Shown: positions 36,695 through 45,953, counted from the first letter of the stretch. The stretch: DNA of 64,000 nucleotides from JASTVH01 sp042862465 (GCA_042862465.1 JASTVH010000001.1:372001-436000); one strand, 5' to 3'. Program-made: numbers and translations. The notes: generated by a model from the letters alone, not told the origin.

Positions 36695-38404
36695 ATGGTC
36701 CAATCGTCTCTGGCGACGAAATCGCATTCATTTGACCTGGTCAAGGGTGAGATAGAAAACACCATCAAGCAGGCCGAGCAGAGCCTGGAGCGGTTTCAGG
36801 AGAATCGCGAAAGCGGTGAAGATCTCCAGAACTGTGTCGATTACTTGAACCAGTTGCGCGGCATTTTCGTCCTTGTGGAGCTGCGGGGAGGTACCCTGCT
36901 GTGCCAGGAGGCGGTGTCACTGGCCAATGAGGTCCCGGTTGGGGCCACCGATGACAAGAACAATCTGCTGACTGCCCTGAGTAACGCACTGTTTACGCTG
37001 CGGCGCTACGTGGAGTACTACCAGCGGCAGCGGGCCGATCACCCCGAACTGATGCTTCCCATCATCAATGAGCTGCGTGAAGCAAGAAAGGAAAAGCCCT
37101 ATCCTGATTCCTGCTTCTTTGACCTGGATGCAGGCAAGCGTCCGGATTTCTGCGCCAGTTACCAGATAGAGCCCATGGGAGAGGGCAACGAGCGGGATTA
37201 CGAAGTACATGCCCGTCGTTATCGGCTGATGTATCAGGTCGGCCTGCTGGGTATTCTAAGGGACCGCGATTACACCATCAGCCAGAAACTCATTGGCAAG
37301 GCCGCTACCGGCCTGACCCGCCTGTGCGATGGTGCGCCCATGGGGCAGCTCTGGTGTCTTTTGAATACCGTGGCCGGTGCCATGCAGGATCGCGGTATGG
37401 GGTTCGAGCGAGCGCGCAAGCGCCTGTTCATGCGTATCGAACGCTATGCACGGGAGATGGTTTACGTCGGGAAGGTGGCGACAACCAAGGCCCCACCCGA
37501 TTCGCTTTACCGCGAACTGGTTTACATCCTCTATATATCCGGATCGTCCAACCCGGAAGTGCGCGCGGTGCTGGACGCCTATCAGCTGGTGCCGACGGAA
37601 TTCACCGAGAGTGTCATGATGGAGCACCGCAAGCGGCTGTATGGCCCTGGTGCGGATGTGCTGCGCTCGCTGTCGGAAGCCCTCCTGGAGGAGATCAACC
37701 AGCTCAAGGACAAGCTGGATATCATAGAGCGGGGCATCGATCCGGACGTCTCGGAGCTGGAAAACATTGCCGCCTCCGTAGATCGGCTGGGCAATACGCT
37801 GTTGATTCTGGACCTCAATAAGCTCAGCGAGCTGTCCCGGCGTGAAGCTAACAAGTTGCGCCAGTGGGGCAAGGAAGGCCGGCTGCCCAGTGAGGACGAA
37901 ATCTACAGTGTGGCCGATGCCGTGCTAAGCATCGAGGATGCCGCCCACCAGATTGTCACCCAAGGCATCACCGCTGAGACGGACGAGCTGGCAGGCCGGG
38001 TGCGCCAGGACGAGCGTTCACTCTATCTCCGGGAAGCATTTATTGTGGTCACCGACGAAGCACGCGCCGCGCTAACCCTGGCCAAGCGCGCCATCACGGC
38101 GTTTCTGGAGTCGGACTACGACCGTATGCACCTGGCCAACGTGCCCGCCACCCTGCGCAGTATCTGGGGCGGCCTGTTGATGCTGAACGACGAGGATGCC
38201 GCGGCAGCGCTGGAACGTGTGGCCAATAGTATCGAAACCCATCTTCTGAAAGCCAAGGAGCAGCCGGAGCCTGGGGTTCTAGAGGCCCTGGCCGACGCGT
38301 TGACTTCGCTCGAATACTACATCGAGGGCTTTGGCAACAAGGAAGAGCGCAACGCCGATCTGCTCAAGCTGGCCGATACCTCACTGACTGACGTCGGACT
38401 CTGA
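36695..38404 (+). CDS. fimL: FimL, ChpA-like scaffold protein for type IV pilus control
   Basis: The 569-residue cytoplasmic protein resembles the N-terminal part of the chemosensory kinase ChpA but lacks phosphotransfer histidine motifs and a kinase domain. The N-terminal helical bundle (SFDLVKGEIENTIKQAEQSLERF, then LRGIFVLVELRGGTLLCQEAVSLA) and the middle FimL domain (NALFTLRRYVEYY, PIINELREARKE) match Pseudomonas FimL as I recall it. FimL connects FimV, PilG and adenylate cyclase CyaB to drive cAMP and twitching. AGGAAG precedes the ATG. FimV is encoded at the left edge of this window. Confidence 0.88.
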   Translation: MVQSSLATKSHSFDLVKGEIENTIKQAEQSLERFQENRESGEDLQNCVDYLNQLRGIFVLVELRGGTLLCQEAVSLANEVPVGATDDKNNLLTALSNALFTLRRYVEYYQRQRADHPELMLPIINELREARKEKPYPDSCFFDLDAGKRPDFCASYQIEPMGEGNERDYEVHARRYRLMYQVGLLGILRDRDYTISQKLIGKAATGLTRLCDGAPMGQLWCLLNTVAGAMQDRGMGFERARKRLFMRIERYAREMVYVGKVATTKAPPDSLYRELVYILYISGSSNPEVRAVLDAYQLVPTEFTESVMMEHRKRLYGPGADVLRSLSEALLEEINQLKDKLDIIERGIDPDVSELENIAASVDRLGNTLLILDLNKLSELSRREANKLRQWGKEGRLPSEDEIYSVADAVLSIEDAAHQIVTQGITAETDELAGRVRQDERSLYLREAFIVVTDEARAALTLAKRAITAFLESDYDRMHLANVPATLRSIWGGLLMLNDEDAAAALERVANSIETHLLKAKEQPEPGVLEALADALTSLEYYIEGFGNKEERNADLLKLADTSLTDVGL

Positions 38405-38413
38405 TTCCCCCCT

Positions 38414-39061
38414 ATGGTTGACTTCGAAAGCGCTGTCATCCTGCTGTTCGTACTTGCGGGTTGTTTTGCGCTTGCGGGTCTGCTGTTCTTCCTGCGTCCG
38501 CGCTGGTTCATGGCTTGGTTGAAGGGCAGTGCCGCCTTTTTATTGCTGTTCATGGCGGGCAGCCTGGCCGTTCTGGCGCTAAACCTGCGGGCCTATCATG
38601 CCCTGACCGACCTCGAAACCATCGCACAACTGCACGCCAAAAAGTTGGGTCCCCAGCACTGGCAGGTGGTGCTGGCGGAAGAGGAGGGCGCGGCGCACCG
38701 GTTTGAGCTGCGAGGTGACCAATGGCAACTGGATGCGCGCCTGCTGCGCTTTAATGGTCCCTTGCGCTGGCTGGGCCTGAAACCGGCCTACCGACTGGAT
38801 CGTCTGGCCGGGCGCTATATCTCCCTGGAACAGGAGCAGACCGGAGAGCGCACCGTTCACAGCCTGAGTCCCGAGCCCTGGGTGGATATCTGGAGCCTGG
38901 ACCGTAAGTGGGGTCTTCCGCTGCTCGAATCCCAGTATGGCAACGCCACCTTCATGCCCCTGCGTAATGATGCGCTCTATGACGTCAGGCTGGGAGACAC
39001 GGGCCTGGTTGCCGTTCCAATGAACGATGCGGCCCGCCAGGCTGTGCAATCCTGGGATTAA
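38414..39061 (+). CDS. Two-helix membrane protein of unknown function downstream of fimL
   Basis: The 215-residue protein starts with two hydrophobic helices (about residues 6-28 and 37-60) followed by a periplasmic or cytoplasmic beta-rich domain of about 150 residues (HWQVVLAEEEGAAHRFELRGDQWQLDARLL, GRYISLEQEQTGERTVHSLS). No catalytic motif is visible. It begins nine bases after fimL and ends at a strong terminator, so it is probably co-transcribed with fimL. A similar gene follows fimL in Pseudomonas, where it has been labelled a putative efflux protein without evidence. Confidence 0.75.
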   Translation: MVDFESAVILLFVLAGCFALAGLLFFLRPRWFMAWLKGSAAFLLLFMAGSLAVLALNLRAYHALTDLETIAQLHAKKLGPQHWQVVLAEEEGAAHRFELRGDQWQLDARLLRFNGPLRWLGLKPAYRLDRLAGRYISLEQEQTGERTVHSLSPEPWVDIWSLDRKWGLPLLESQYGNATFMPLRNDALYDVRLGDTGLVAVPMNDAARQAVQSWD

Positions 39062-39082
39062 AAAAACGCCCAACCCGGAAAC

Positions 39083-39124
39083 AAAAAAATCCCGAGGCCG
39101 GTTCACCGGGCTCGGGATTTTTGC
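39083..39124. terminator. Bidirectional Rho-independent terminator
   Basis: AAAAATCCCGAG (39085-39096) and CTCGGGATTTTT (39111-39122) form a perfect 12-bp stem with an inner CCGG/CCGG pairing. A-rich and T-rich flanks make it work on both strands, between the convergent fimL-operon gene and the SCP2 gene. Confidence 0.9.
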
Positions 39125-39136
39125 CTGACGCTCGAC

Positions 39137-39451
39137 TTAGCCGACGTTGAACAGCTCGCCCAGCTTGGTTGCCAGCATCATGTCGCCTTCTGCGCGCAGC
39201 TGGCCGGCCATGAATGCCTGCATGCCGTCGGTTTCGCCGCTGACGATTCCCTGCAGTGTTTCAGAGTTCATGATCAGGGTTACGGACGGATCGTCGTGCT
39301 CGCCTTCCACAAGGTCACAAGAGCCATCGTTGATGATCAGGTGGTAGTCGTCGCCATCTTCGATGTTGAACTGGAAAACCAGATCCAGACCTTCTGCAGC
39401 TTCCGGGTTGAAATTGCCTTTGAGCTGCTCGAAAACGTTCTTAACAGACAT
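39137..39451 (-). CDS. SCP2 sterol-binding domain protein
   Basis: The 104-residue protein is a single SCP2 lipid-carrier domain: VFQFNIEDGDDYHLIINDGSCDLVEG, DPSVTLIMNSETLQGIVSGETDGMQAFMAGQLRAEGDMMLATKLGELF. Such domains bind lipids or acyl-CoA in a hydrophobic tunnel; the physiological ligand here is unknown. The ATG at 39451 has AAGGA eight bases upstream; a GTG two codons earlier is the alternative. It ends at the shared terminator. Confidence 0.88.
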   Translation of the reverse strand: MSVKNVFEQLKGNFNPEAAEGLDLVFQFNIEDGDDYHLIINDGSCDLVEGEHDDPSVTLIMNSETLQGIVSGETDGMQAFMAGQLRAEGDMMLATKLGELFNVG

Positions 39452-39795
39452 GCTCACGTTCCTTTATCAGGTTTGATGTCAAAAGCCAGTGGACCGGTCC
39501 GGGACCCGTACCTCAAAGCTGTTTGTTCTCATTCTTGGGACGTCGCGGTGCATTGCAGAGACACCGAAATGATCGCCAGGCGATCGCGTCTTGCTCCAAG
39601 ATATATGCGCATCCTGACTGTAGGGGGCTCTTGTGAAGCTGTCAAGGCCGATCGAACGCTTGTTTGAAAAGATCGTTTGCTTTCCGTTAGCCATTGCAGC
39701 GAAGTGTTGTTTTGCTGAGGAAAGGCTCCGATGACGGGGTGCAACGCCTTCGTTACAATGCCGCAAACGCTGTAAACGACCTGGGAGATCTGAAT
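39452..39795. other. Divergent intergenic region SCP2 gene / sohB
   Basis: The 344-base spacer holds the sohB promoter candidate near its right end and must hold the SCP2 promoter near its left end, where I see no strong match. No RNA gene or repeat was recognised. Confidence 0.3.
39731..39759 (+). promoter_or_regulatory. Candidate sigma-70 promoter of sohB
   Basis: ATGACG (-35, 39731-39736) and TACAAT (-10, 39754-39759) are separated by 17 bases, four and five of six consensus bases respectively, with the predicted start about 30 bases before the sohB TTG. Confidence 0.5.
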
Positions 39796-40863
39796 TTGGA
39801 ATTTCTAACGGATTATGGCTTGTTCCTCGCGGAGACCGTGACACTGGTCGTGGCTATCATCGTCGTGCTGACTGCCGCGGTATCCATTTCGCACAAGGCG
39901 CGCCAGAAGCATGAAGAGGGTGAGATTGAAGTCACCCGGCTCAATGATCGTCTGAAGCGGATGCACGAGGCTGTCGAAGCCAAGCTGATGGAAAAAGGCG
40001 AGCGCAAGGCCTGGCAGAAACTAAAGCGCAAGGAAGAAAAAGCCCGTGCCAAGTTGGCCCGAAAAGAAAAGAAGCAGGCCAGCAGGGACCCGGAAAAGCG
40101 CAAGCGGCTGTTCGTGATCGATTTTGATGGTGACATCAAGGCAAGCGCCAACGAGTCATTGCGTGAATCCATCACTGCGATCATGGGGCTGGCCAAGCAG
40201 GAGCGCGGCGATGAAGTGGTAGTGCGCCTGGAGAGCGGTGGCGGGCTGGTTCACGCCTATGGCCTGGCTGCGGCGCAGTTGGATAGGGTGCGTCAGGCGA
40301 AGCTGCCGCTGACGGTCTGTGTCGACAAGGTTGCTGCCAGTGGCGGGTACATGATGGCCTGTGTGGCTGATCGCATCGTTGCGTCGCCATTTGCCGTGCT
40401 CGGTTCCATCGGTGTTGTGGCGCAGCTGCCCAATTTCCACCGCTTGCTGAAAAAACATGACGTCGACTACGAAGTGTTGACGGCGGGCGAGTACAAGCGG
40501 ACGCTGACCGTATTCGGCGAAAATACGGAAAAGGGGCGTCGCAAGTTTCTGGACGACCTGGAAGATACCCACGGTCTGTTCAAGGACTATGTCAGCGAAC
40601 GGCGCCCGGAGCTTGATATTGACGCGGTGGCCAATGGCGACATCTGGTTTGGTCAGAGGGCACTGGACGTCAAACTCGTGGATGAATTGATGACGTCGGA
40701 CCAGTACCTGGTGGATGCCTGTGAATCGGCGGACGTATTGCTGGTCAAATACGAACATCCCAAGAGCCTCGCCGAACGCCTGGGCGTGGGCGTCAGCCAG
40801 GTCACGGAACGCACCGTCATGCGTTTGCTGCAAAGCTTGCGCGATAGCCGCTTTGGCGGCTGA
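39796..40863 (+). CDS. sohB: Probable inner-membrane protease SohB
   Basis: SohB is an SppA-like signal-peptide-peptidase family serine protease (S49). The 355-residue protein has an N-terminal membrane anchor (about residues 11-30), a long Lys/Glu-rich coiled segment (35-105), and the protease domain with the nucleophile Ser182 in KVAASGGYMMACVADRIVASP and general-base Lys234 in GEYKRTLTVFGENT; their 52-residue spacing matches the SppA family. A TTG start preceded by GGGAG gives the usual EFLTDYGLFLAETVTLVVAI N-terminus. Confidence 0.92.
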   Translation: MEFLTDYGLFLAETVTLVVAIIVVLTAAVSISHKARQKHEEGEIEVTRLNDRLKRMHEAVEAKLMEKGERKAWQKLKRKEEKARAKLARKEKKQASRDPEKRKRLFVIDFDGDIKASANESLRESITAIMGLAKQERGDEVVVRLESGGGLVHAYGLAAAQLDRVRQAKLPLTVCVDKVAASGGYMMACVADRIVASPFAVLGSIGVVAQLPNFHRLLKKHDVDYEVLTAGEYKRTLTVFGENTEKGRRKFLDDLEDTHGLFKDYVSERRPELDIDAVANGDIWFGQRALDVKLVDELMTSDQYLVDACESADVLLVKYEHPKSLAERLGVGVSQVTERTVMRLLQSLRDSRFGG

Positions 40864-40882
40864 TCACTATAGGGAGAAGGCT

Positions 40883-41878
40883 ATGAGCGATACAGGTTTC
40901 AACGCCTGGCGCGTTCACGAGGAAGAGGATGGTTACGAGGGACGTATCGAGTCGCTGACCCTCGATGATTTGCCCGCGGGCGATATCACCATCAAGGTCA
41001 GTCATTCCTCGCTCAACTTCAAGGACGCGCTTTCCGCAACGGGTAACAAGGGCGTCACCCGGAGCTTCCCTCACACCCCGGGTATCGACGCTGCGGGCGA
41101 GGTGGTCGACAGCACCGATCCCAATTGGCCCGTGGGCACAGCGGTTATCGTGACCGGCTATGACCTGGGCATGAACACTGCGGGTGGTTTTGGGGAGATG
41201 ATTCGGGTCCCGGCGAAATGGTGCATTCCCATGCCCGCTGGGTGGGATGCCCTGAAAGCCATGACCTACGGCACCGCGGGGCTGACGGCGGCCTTGTGTA
41301 CCGACAAGCTGCAGCGATCCGATGTGATGCCGGACGATGGCGCCATTGTTGTGACCGGGGCCAGCGGCGGCGTTGGGTCTGTCGCGGTAGAGCTGCTGGC
41401 CAAGCTTGGCTATGAAGTGCATGCCATCAGCGGCAAGACAGCCCTGCACGATCAGCTGCAACGCCTGGGGGCAACCCGGATTCTGGGGCGTGGCGAGCTG
41501 GAAGCCAGCAAAAAGCCGCTGCAAAAGCCGCGCTGGGCCGGCGGTGTGGATACCGTTGGGGGTGAACCTCTGGCGGAATTACTGAAATTTATCCAGCCTG
41601 AAGGCGCCGTGAGCATGTGCGGCCTGGCTGCGGGCCCGATGTTCCCGGCCTCTGTTTTTCCCTTCATTCTGCGTGGCGTGAGCCTGCTCGGCGTGGATTC
41701 CGTGGAAATCCCGCCGCAGCGCAAACAGGTCATGTGGGAGCGGCTGGCCGGCGATTGGGCCTGTCCGCAAACCGAGGACAGTGTCGAGGTGATTGGCCTT
41801 AACCAGCTGGATGACTATCTGCGTCGTTTCCTGCGCGGGGAAGGTCAGGGCCGCGTCGTTTTGCAGCACGGCCTGTAG
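40883..41878 (+). CDS. acuI: AcuI/YhdH-family NADPH-dependent acryloyl-CoA reductase
   Basis: This is a 331-residue zinc-free medium-chain reductase. It has SHSSLNFKDALSATG, FPHTPGIDAAGEVVDS, GMNTAGGFGEMIRVPA and the nucleotide loop VTGASGGVGSVAVELLAKLGYEV. YhdH/AcuI enzymes reduce acryloyl-CoA to propionyl-CoA and guard against acryloyl-CoA toxicity, which in marine bacteria is linked to DMSP use; no DMSP genes are adjacent. GGGAGAAGG precedes the ATG. It follows sohB by 19 bases on the same strand. Confidence 0.85.
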   Translation: MSDTGFNAWRVHEEEDGYEGRIESLTLDDLPAGDITIKVSHSSLNFKDALSATGNKGVTRSFPHTPGIDAAGEVVDSTDPNWPVGTAVIVTGYDLGMNTAGGFGEMIRVPAKWCIPMPAGWDALKAMTYGTAGLTAALCTDKLQRSDVMPDDGAIVVTGASGGVGSVAVELLAKLGYEVHAISGKTALHDQLQRLGATRILGRGELEASKKPLQKPRWAGGVDTVGGEPLAELLKFIQPEGAVSMCGLAAGPMFPASVFPFILRGVSLLGVDSVEIPPQRKQVMWERLAGDWACPQTEDSVEVIGLNQLDDYLRRFLRGEGQGRVVLQHGL

Positions 41879-41964
41879 GCACTGTGAGGATGCCGGGCTG
41901 GGGGAACCTTGGCCCGGGGGCCTCAGAGTCACGCAGTAAGTCAGCGAATTAACCAGACGGGAAA

Positions 41965-43137
41965 CTAGTCGCGCCGCAGTCGATCCTTGACGGCGATGGG
42001 GCTGGGGTAATTGAGTATGACCACATAGGTGTTGGCAATGAATGTCATGATGGCCGTGGCCTGAATCACCAGGGACGCTTCGTTGCCGATCAATGCCGTA
42101 GAGGCAGCCAGGAAGGCAATCAGGAGCGAAAACTCACTGGTTTGCCCCAGTCGGAAGCCGATTTCCCAACCAGTACGAGGTGGCTCCTGGATCAGCGCCA
42201 GGAGTACGCGGAAGACCACCGGTTTGACCACCAGAACCAGCACCGCCAGCACCAGACTCACCAGCCATACATCCGGCAGCAGACTCCAGTCAAAACCCGC
42301 CCCCAGCGAGAAGAAAAACAGCACCAGGAAAAAGTCTCTCAACGGACGCAGATGGTCGGCCATGTATTGCGCAATGGGCGCACTGGCCAGACTGACCCCC
42401 GCCACAAACGCCCCAATCTCCAGTGACAGTCCGATGGTTTCGGCAATCTCGGCAATGCCAAGACACCAGCCGATGGCAATCAGGAAGATGTATTCGTGGA
42501 AACGGTCGAACCGCATCAGCAGGGGCAGCAGGACATAGCGTACGGCCAGGAAGGCGGCGCCGACGAGGACTGGAAGCAGCCCCAGGGTCAGCAACAGTTG
42601 GGCCCATTCAGGACTGGCCTGGGTGCGATAGCCGGCAATCAGCAGTAGTACGATAATCGCGATCAAATCCTGCAGCAGTAGTAGGCCGACGACCAGCTCC
42701 CCCACATGGCGATGGTGCAGCACCGTCGTTGGCAGCAGCTTCAGGCCGATAATGGTGCTCGAGAACACGAGGGCCCCGCCAATCACCAGCGCTTCCTTGT
42801 CGTCGAAGCCGAAGGTCTTGGACACCACGAAGCCGAGGGAGGCAAACACCAGGGTACTGACGATCGCCACCACGCTGGCCTTGCGCAACATGCGGGCCAG
42901 GGCCTTGGGCTGCATGTCGAGGCCCAGCAGGAAGAGCAGGAAGATAATGCCGATCTCGGCAATCTCGGCCAGGAGCTTGCCGTCGGTAATCCAGTTGTAC
43001 CCGTGTCGCCCGGCAATGCCGCCGATGGCAATATAGGCGAGGATCAGTGGTTGACGGGTGTAAAGGGCCACGGTTGCGAGGATGGCAGCGCCGCTGAAGA
43101 TCACGAAAAAGGAGGTGACGATGGAGGTGCTGTCCAT
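41965..43137 (-). CDS. CPA2-family cation:proton antiporter
   Basis: This 390-residue membrane protein has about 11-12 hydrophobic segments and the KefB/Na_H_exchanger pattern: ILAYIAIGGIAGR, GIIFLLFLLGLDMQPKALARM, ALVFSSTIIGLKLLPT, VVGLLLLQDLIAIIVLLLIAG and LSLEIGAFVAGVSLA. There is no C-terminal RCK/TrkA domain, so it is not a full Kef system. The transported cation (K+ or Na+) cannot be told. It is convergent with acuI. Confidence 0.86.
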   Translation of the reverse strand: MDSTSIVTSFFVIFSGAAILATVALYTRQPLILAYIAIGGIAGRHGYNWITDGKLLAEIAEIGIIFLLFLLGLDMQPKALARMLRKASVVAIVSTLVFASLGFVVSKTFGFDDKEALVIGGALVFSSTIIGLKLLPTTVLHHRHVGELVVGLLLLQDLIAIIVLLLIAGYRTQASPEWAQLLLTLGLLPVLVGAAFLAVRYVLLPLLMRFDRFHEYIFLIAIGWCLGIAEIAETIGLSLEIGAFVAGVSLASAPIAQYMADHLRPLRDFFLVLFFFSLGAGFDWSLLPDVWLVSLVLAVLVLVVKPVVFRVLLALIQEPPRTGWEIGFRLGQTSEFSLLIAFLAASTALIGNEASLVIQATAIMTFIANTYVVILNYPSPIAVKDRLRRD

Positions 43138-43396
43138 AACGGTCGAATGAGCTCCTTTCGGTGAATGGCAGCGACTGAAGTTGCCTCACTGGCACCCGGA
43201 ATCCGAAATCGCCGGAACCCGATGGATCGCTAACTGGCTGGGGTGCCTCTTGTTTTAAGGCTAGTGTACTGTCAGGTATAAAACCACCCTATCAGCAGGC
43301 TGCTGAGAGGTCACGGGCAAGGCAATTGCGCTGCCGAATACCGGAAGCGTAGTGAACGGGACTCATCCACGCTTCCGGAATTCGGCGTTCGACGTC

Positions 43397-43897
43397 TTAC
43401 TTGCTACGGCGCCGGAACAGCGGGGACGGTTCGTCCACTGCGGCCTGGTGGGCATCGCGGAAGACATTCAGGCAGGCTTCGGCCTTGTTGATGTCCTTGT
43501 CGGCGCGGAGCTTGAAGCTGTCAAACCCGCAGCGCTTCATGTAGAAGAGCTGATCCAGCAGCACATCACCAATGGCACGCAACTCGTTGGGGTAGCCATA
43601 GCGTTCCCGCAACAGGCGGGCAATGCTGTAGCCGCGGCCGTCGGTGAACTTGGGGAAATTGACCGCGATGAGCGGCAGCGAGACGCACTCTTCGCCCAGA
43701 CGTTCCGGCTCGTCATCGCTTTCAAACCAGACGCCAATATCACGGCGTCCGGCTACCGCGTCACGGTTTTCCAGCCACCAGGACAGCGGAACAATGGCCG
43801 GACCTTCCGGCAATTCCAGCGCTTCACCTTCGGCCGGTGCTTCCACCAGTGTCCAGGGATCGGGCTTGATGCCATCCAGGGTAATGACTTCAGGCAT
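43397..43897 (-). CDS. DUF934 family protein, sulfite reductase partner
   Basis: The 166-residue protein has the DUF934 pattern with GVWFESDDEPERLGE, LPLIAVNFPKFTDGRGYSIARLLRERYGY, GELRAIGDVLLDQLFYMKRCGFDSF and ends in Arg-rich RRRSK. The family is tied to sulfur assimilation: genes sit beside siroheme sulfite/nitrite reductases in proteobacteria, and an electron-transfer or maturation role has been proposed. Its ATG at 43897 overlaps the end of the reductase gene by eight bases. Confidence 0.86.
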   Translation of the reverse strand: MPEVITLDGIKPDPWTLVEAPAEGEALELPEGPAIVPLSWWLENRDAVAGRRDIGVWFESDDEPERLGEECVSLPLIAVNFPKFTDGRGYSIARLLRERYGYPNELRAIGDVLLDQLFYMKRCGFDSFKLRADKDINKAEACLNVFRDAHQAAVDEPSPLFRRRSK

Positions 43898-45542
43898 ACA
43901 CACGCTCCTTGAATGGCTCAATGCCAATACGGCGATAGGTGTCGAGGAACTGCTCCTCCTCGGTGCGGTTCTCGACGTACACATTGATCAGGGTTTCGAT
44001 GACGTCCCCCATTTGCTCGCGAGCGAAGGACGGACCGAGGATTTTGCCCACCGCGGCATCACGCTGAGACGAGCCGCCCAGGGAGACCTGGTAGTATTCC
44101 TGGCCTTTCTTGTCGACGCCGAGAATACCGATATGGCCCACGTGGTGATGGCCACAGGCATTCATGCACCCGGAAATGTTGAGGTCGAGTTCGCCCAGGT
44201 CGTGCACGAAGTCGAGATCGTCAAAGCGACGCTGGATCATTTCCGCCACCGGAATGGACTTGGCGTTGGCCAGGGCGCAGTAATCGCCGCCCGGGCAGCA
44301 GATCATGTCGGTGAGCAGGCCCAGGTTGGCAGTGGCAAAGCCCAGGGGACGAATCGCCTCCCACAGGGTGAACAGGTCCTTCTGCCGGACATCGGCCAGG
44401 ATCAGGTTCTGGTTGTGGCTGACCCGAGCCTCGCCAAAGCTGTACTGGTCAGCCAGGCCGGCGACCGCTTCCAACTGGCGGTCTGTGACATCGCCGGGCG
44501 GTGTGCCGGTTTTCTTCACGGTCAGCGTTACCGCGGCATAGCCTGGCCGCTTGTGGGGTGTCACGTTCCGCTTCAGCCAGGCCCGGAAGGCCTTGTTTTC
44601 CTCGCGGGGAACGGCCAGCTCTTCCGGCTCATCCTTGAGGTTTTCATAGTCCGGGCTGGTGAAGTAGCGTTTGACGCGATCGATCTCGTCGTGGGTCAGA
44701 CGTGTCTTGCTGTCCTTGATCTGCTGCCATTCGGCTTCCACTTTCTCGGCGAACGCGTCGGGGCCCAACGCCTTCACCAAGATCTTGATCCGGGCCTTGA
44801 ACTTGTTGTCGCGGCGGCCATAGCGATTGTAGACGCGCACGATCGCTTCAAGATAGGTCAGCAGGTCCAGCTCCGGGAGATATTCACGGATTACCGGCCC
44901 TACCATCGGCGTGCGGCCGAGCCCCCCGCCCACATACACGCGAAAGCCCAGGGCGCCCTCGTCGTTGCGAACCAGTTCCAGGCCAATATCGTGAACCTGC
45001 ACGGCGGCTCGGTCTGTCTCCGGAGAGGCGTTCACGGCAATCTTGAATTTGCGCGGCAGATAGGCGAATTCCGGATGGAAGGTGGACCACTGGCGAATGA
45101 TCTCGCAATAGGGCCGCGGATCTTCCACTTCGTCGGCGTTGACGCCGGCAAACTGGTCGGTGGTGGTGTTACGGATGCAGTTGCCGCTGGTCTGGTTGGC
45201 ATGCATCTCGACTTCCAGGAGTTCCTGCAGGATATCGGGCACGTCTTCGATTTCCGGCCAGTTCAGCTGTACGTTCTGGCGGGTGGTGAAGTGGGCGTAG
45301 CCCTTGTCATAGTCCCGGGTGATGCGCGCCAGACGACGCAGCTGGCTGGAAGAGAGCAGGCCGTAGGGGATGGCGATGCGCATCATGGGCGCAAGGCGCT
45401 GAACGTACAGGCCGTTCTGCAGGCGCAAGGGAAGGAACTCCATCTCTTCGAGTTCACCGTTGACCCAGCGTTCGGTCTGCTCACGGAACTGCTTGACGCG
45501 ATCCTCCTGGATTCTGCGGTCGTGTTCGTCGTATACGTACAT
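43890..45542 (-). CDS. cysI: Assimilatory sulfite/nitrite reductase hemoprotein (siroheme, ferredoxin type)
   Basis: The 550-residue enzyme reduces sulfite to sulfide (or nitrite to ammonia) by six electrons. It has two ferredoxin-like half domains (GYAHFTTRQNVQLNW; SFGEARVSHNQNLILADV), RNTTTDQFAGV and the cluster/siroheme ligands Cys416-x5-Cys422 and Cys459-x3-Cys463 in SGCMNACGHHHVGHIG. There is no flavoprotein partner nearby, so ferredoxin is a likely donor. The ATG at 45542 starts the family N-terminus MYVYDEHDR. With DUF934 it resembles the Pseudomonas cysI locus. It needs siroheme, which makes the unusual CysG notable. Confidence 0.92.
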   Translation of the reverse strand: MYVYDEHDRRIQEDRVKQFREQTERWVNGELEEMEFLPLRLQNGLYVQRLAPMMRIAIPYGLLSSSQLRRLARITRDYDKGYAHFTTRQNVQLNWPEIEDVPDILQELLEVEMHANQTSGNCIRNTTTDQFAGVNADEVEDPRPYCEIIRQWSTFHPEFAYLPRKFKIAVNASPETDRAAVQVHDIGLELVRNDEGALGFRVYVGGGLGRTPMVGPVIREYLPELDLLTYLEAIVRVYNRYGRRDNKFKARIKILVKALGPDAFAEKVEAEWQQIKDSKTRLTHDEIDRVKRYFTSPDYENLKDEPEELAVPREENKAFRAWLKRNVTPHKRPGYAAVTLTVKKTGTPPGDVTDRQLEAVAGLADQYSFGEARVSHNQNLILADVRQKDLFTLWEAIRPLGFATANLGLLTDMICCPGGDYCALANAKSIPVAEMIQRRFDDLDFVHDLGELDLNISGCMNACGHHHVGHIGILGVDKKGQEYYQVSLGGSSQRDAAVGKILGPSFAREQMGDVIETLINVYVENRTEEEQFLDTYRRIGIEPFKERVYA

Positions 45543-45819
45543 AATCTTAGGGTTCCGGAACTGCGTTGATCTGGTGGCTTGTTGCTGACAAATAATTACA
45601 GGACTGTTGCCGACAGAACCCGCTCTAAAGCAGGTATCTACCACTTTGTGGGGAGGCTAATCTATCAGTTTTGCCTTATGCATAAAACGATTATTTGACC
45701 ATATCCTAATAACGAATTGGAAAAAGGAAGCCCCGCCACTTGCCGATGGCGGACGGTTGATGTAGACCTGTGGAGGCACGTATCCAAACACCCAATTGAT
45801 CGTCCAAAAGGGAAAAACA

Positions 45820-45927
45820 ATGAGTAAAAGCCTGATTGAGAACGATAGTGTGGCTGACGCTCTGGCAGCCATCGCTCTGATCCTGCTGTTCGTGGGTATG
45901 GCTGTGACCTGGGTGAGCGCTCAATAG
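45820..45927 (+). CDS. Small (35-residue) single-helix membrane protein
   Basis: A short frame runs from ATG 45820 to TAG 45925-45927. AAAAGGG lies about five bases upstream, a good ribosome site. The product has a polar N-terminus (MSKSLIENDSVAD) followed by one hydrophobic helix rich in Ala, Leu and Ile and ending GMAVTWVSAQ, so it probably spans the inner membrane once. It is divergent from the sulfite reductase and convergent with the DUF2970 gene. I do not recognise the family; coding status rests on the ribosome site and the clean hydrophobic profile. Confidence 0.6.
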   Translation: MSKSLIENDSVADALAAIALILLFVGMAVTWVSAQ

Positions 45928-45953
45928 GTCGGCTCCCCCGGCGCTGATCGGCT

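Noticed and set aside
36457..36768. 103-codon minus-strand frame across the nhaB-fimL gap
   Set aside because: It overlaps the fimL start and AT-rich promoter region, has no ribosome site and no plausible protein character.
43644..45569. 641-codon frame antisense to the siroheme reductase
   Set aside because: Same cause: long antisense frames arise from third-position GC bias; no ribosome site or domain.
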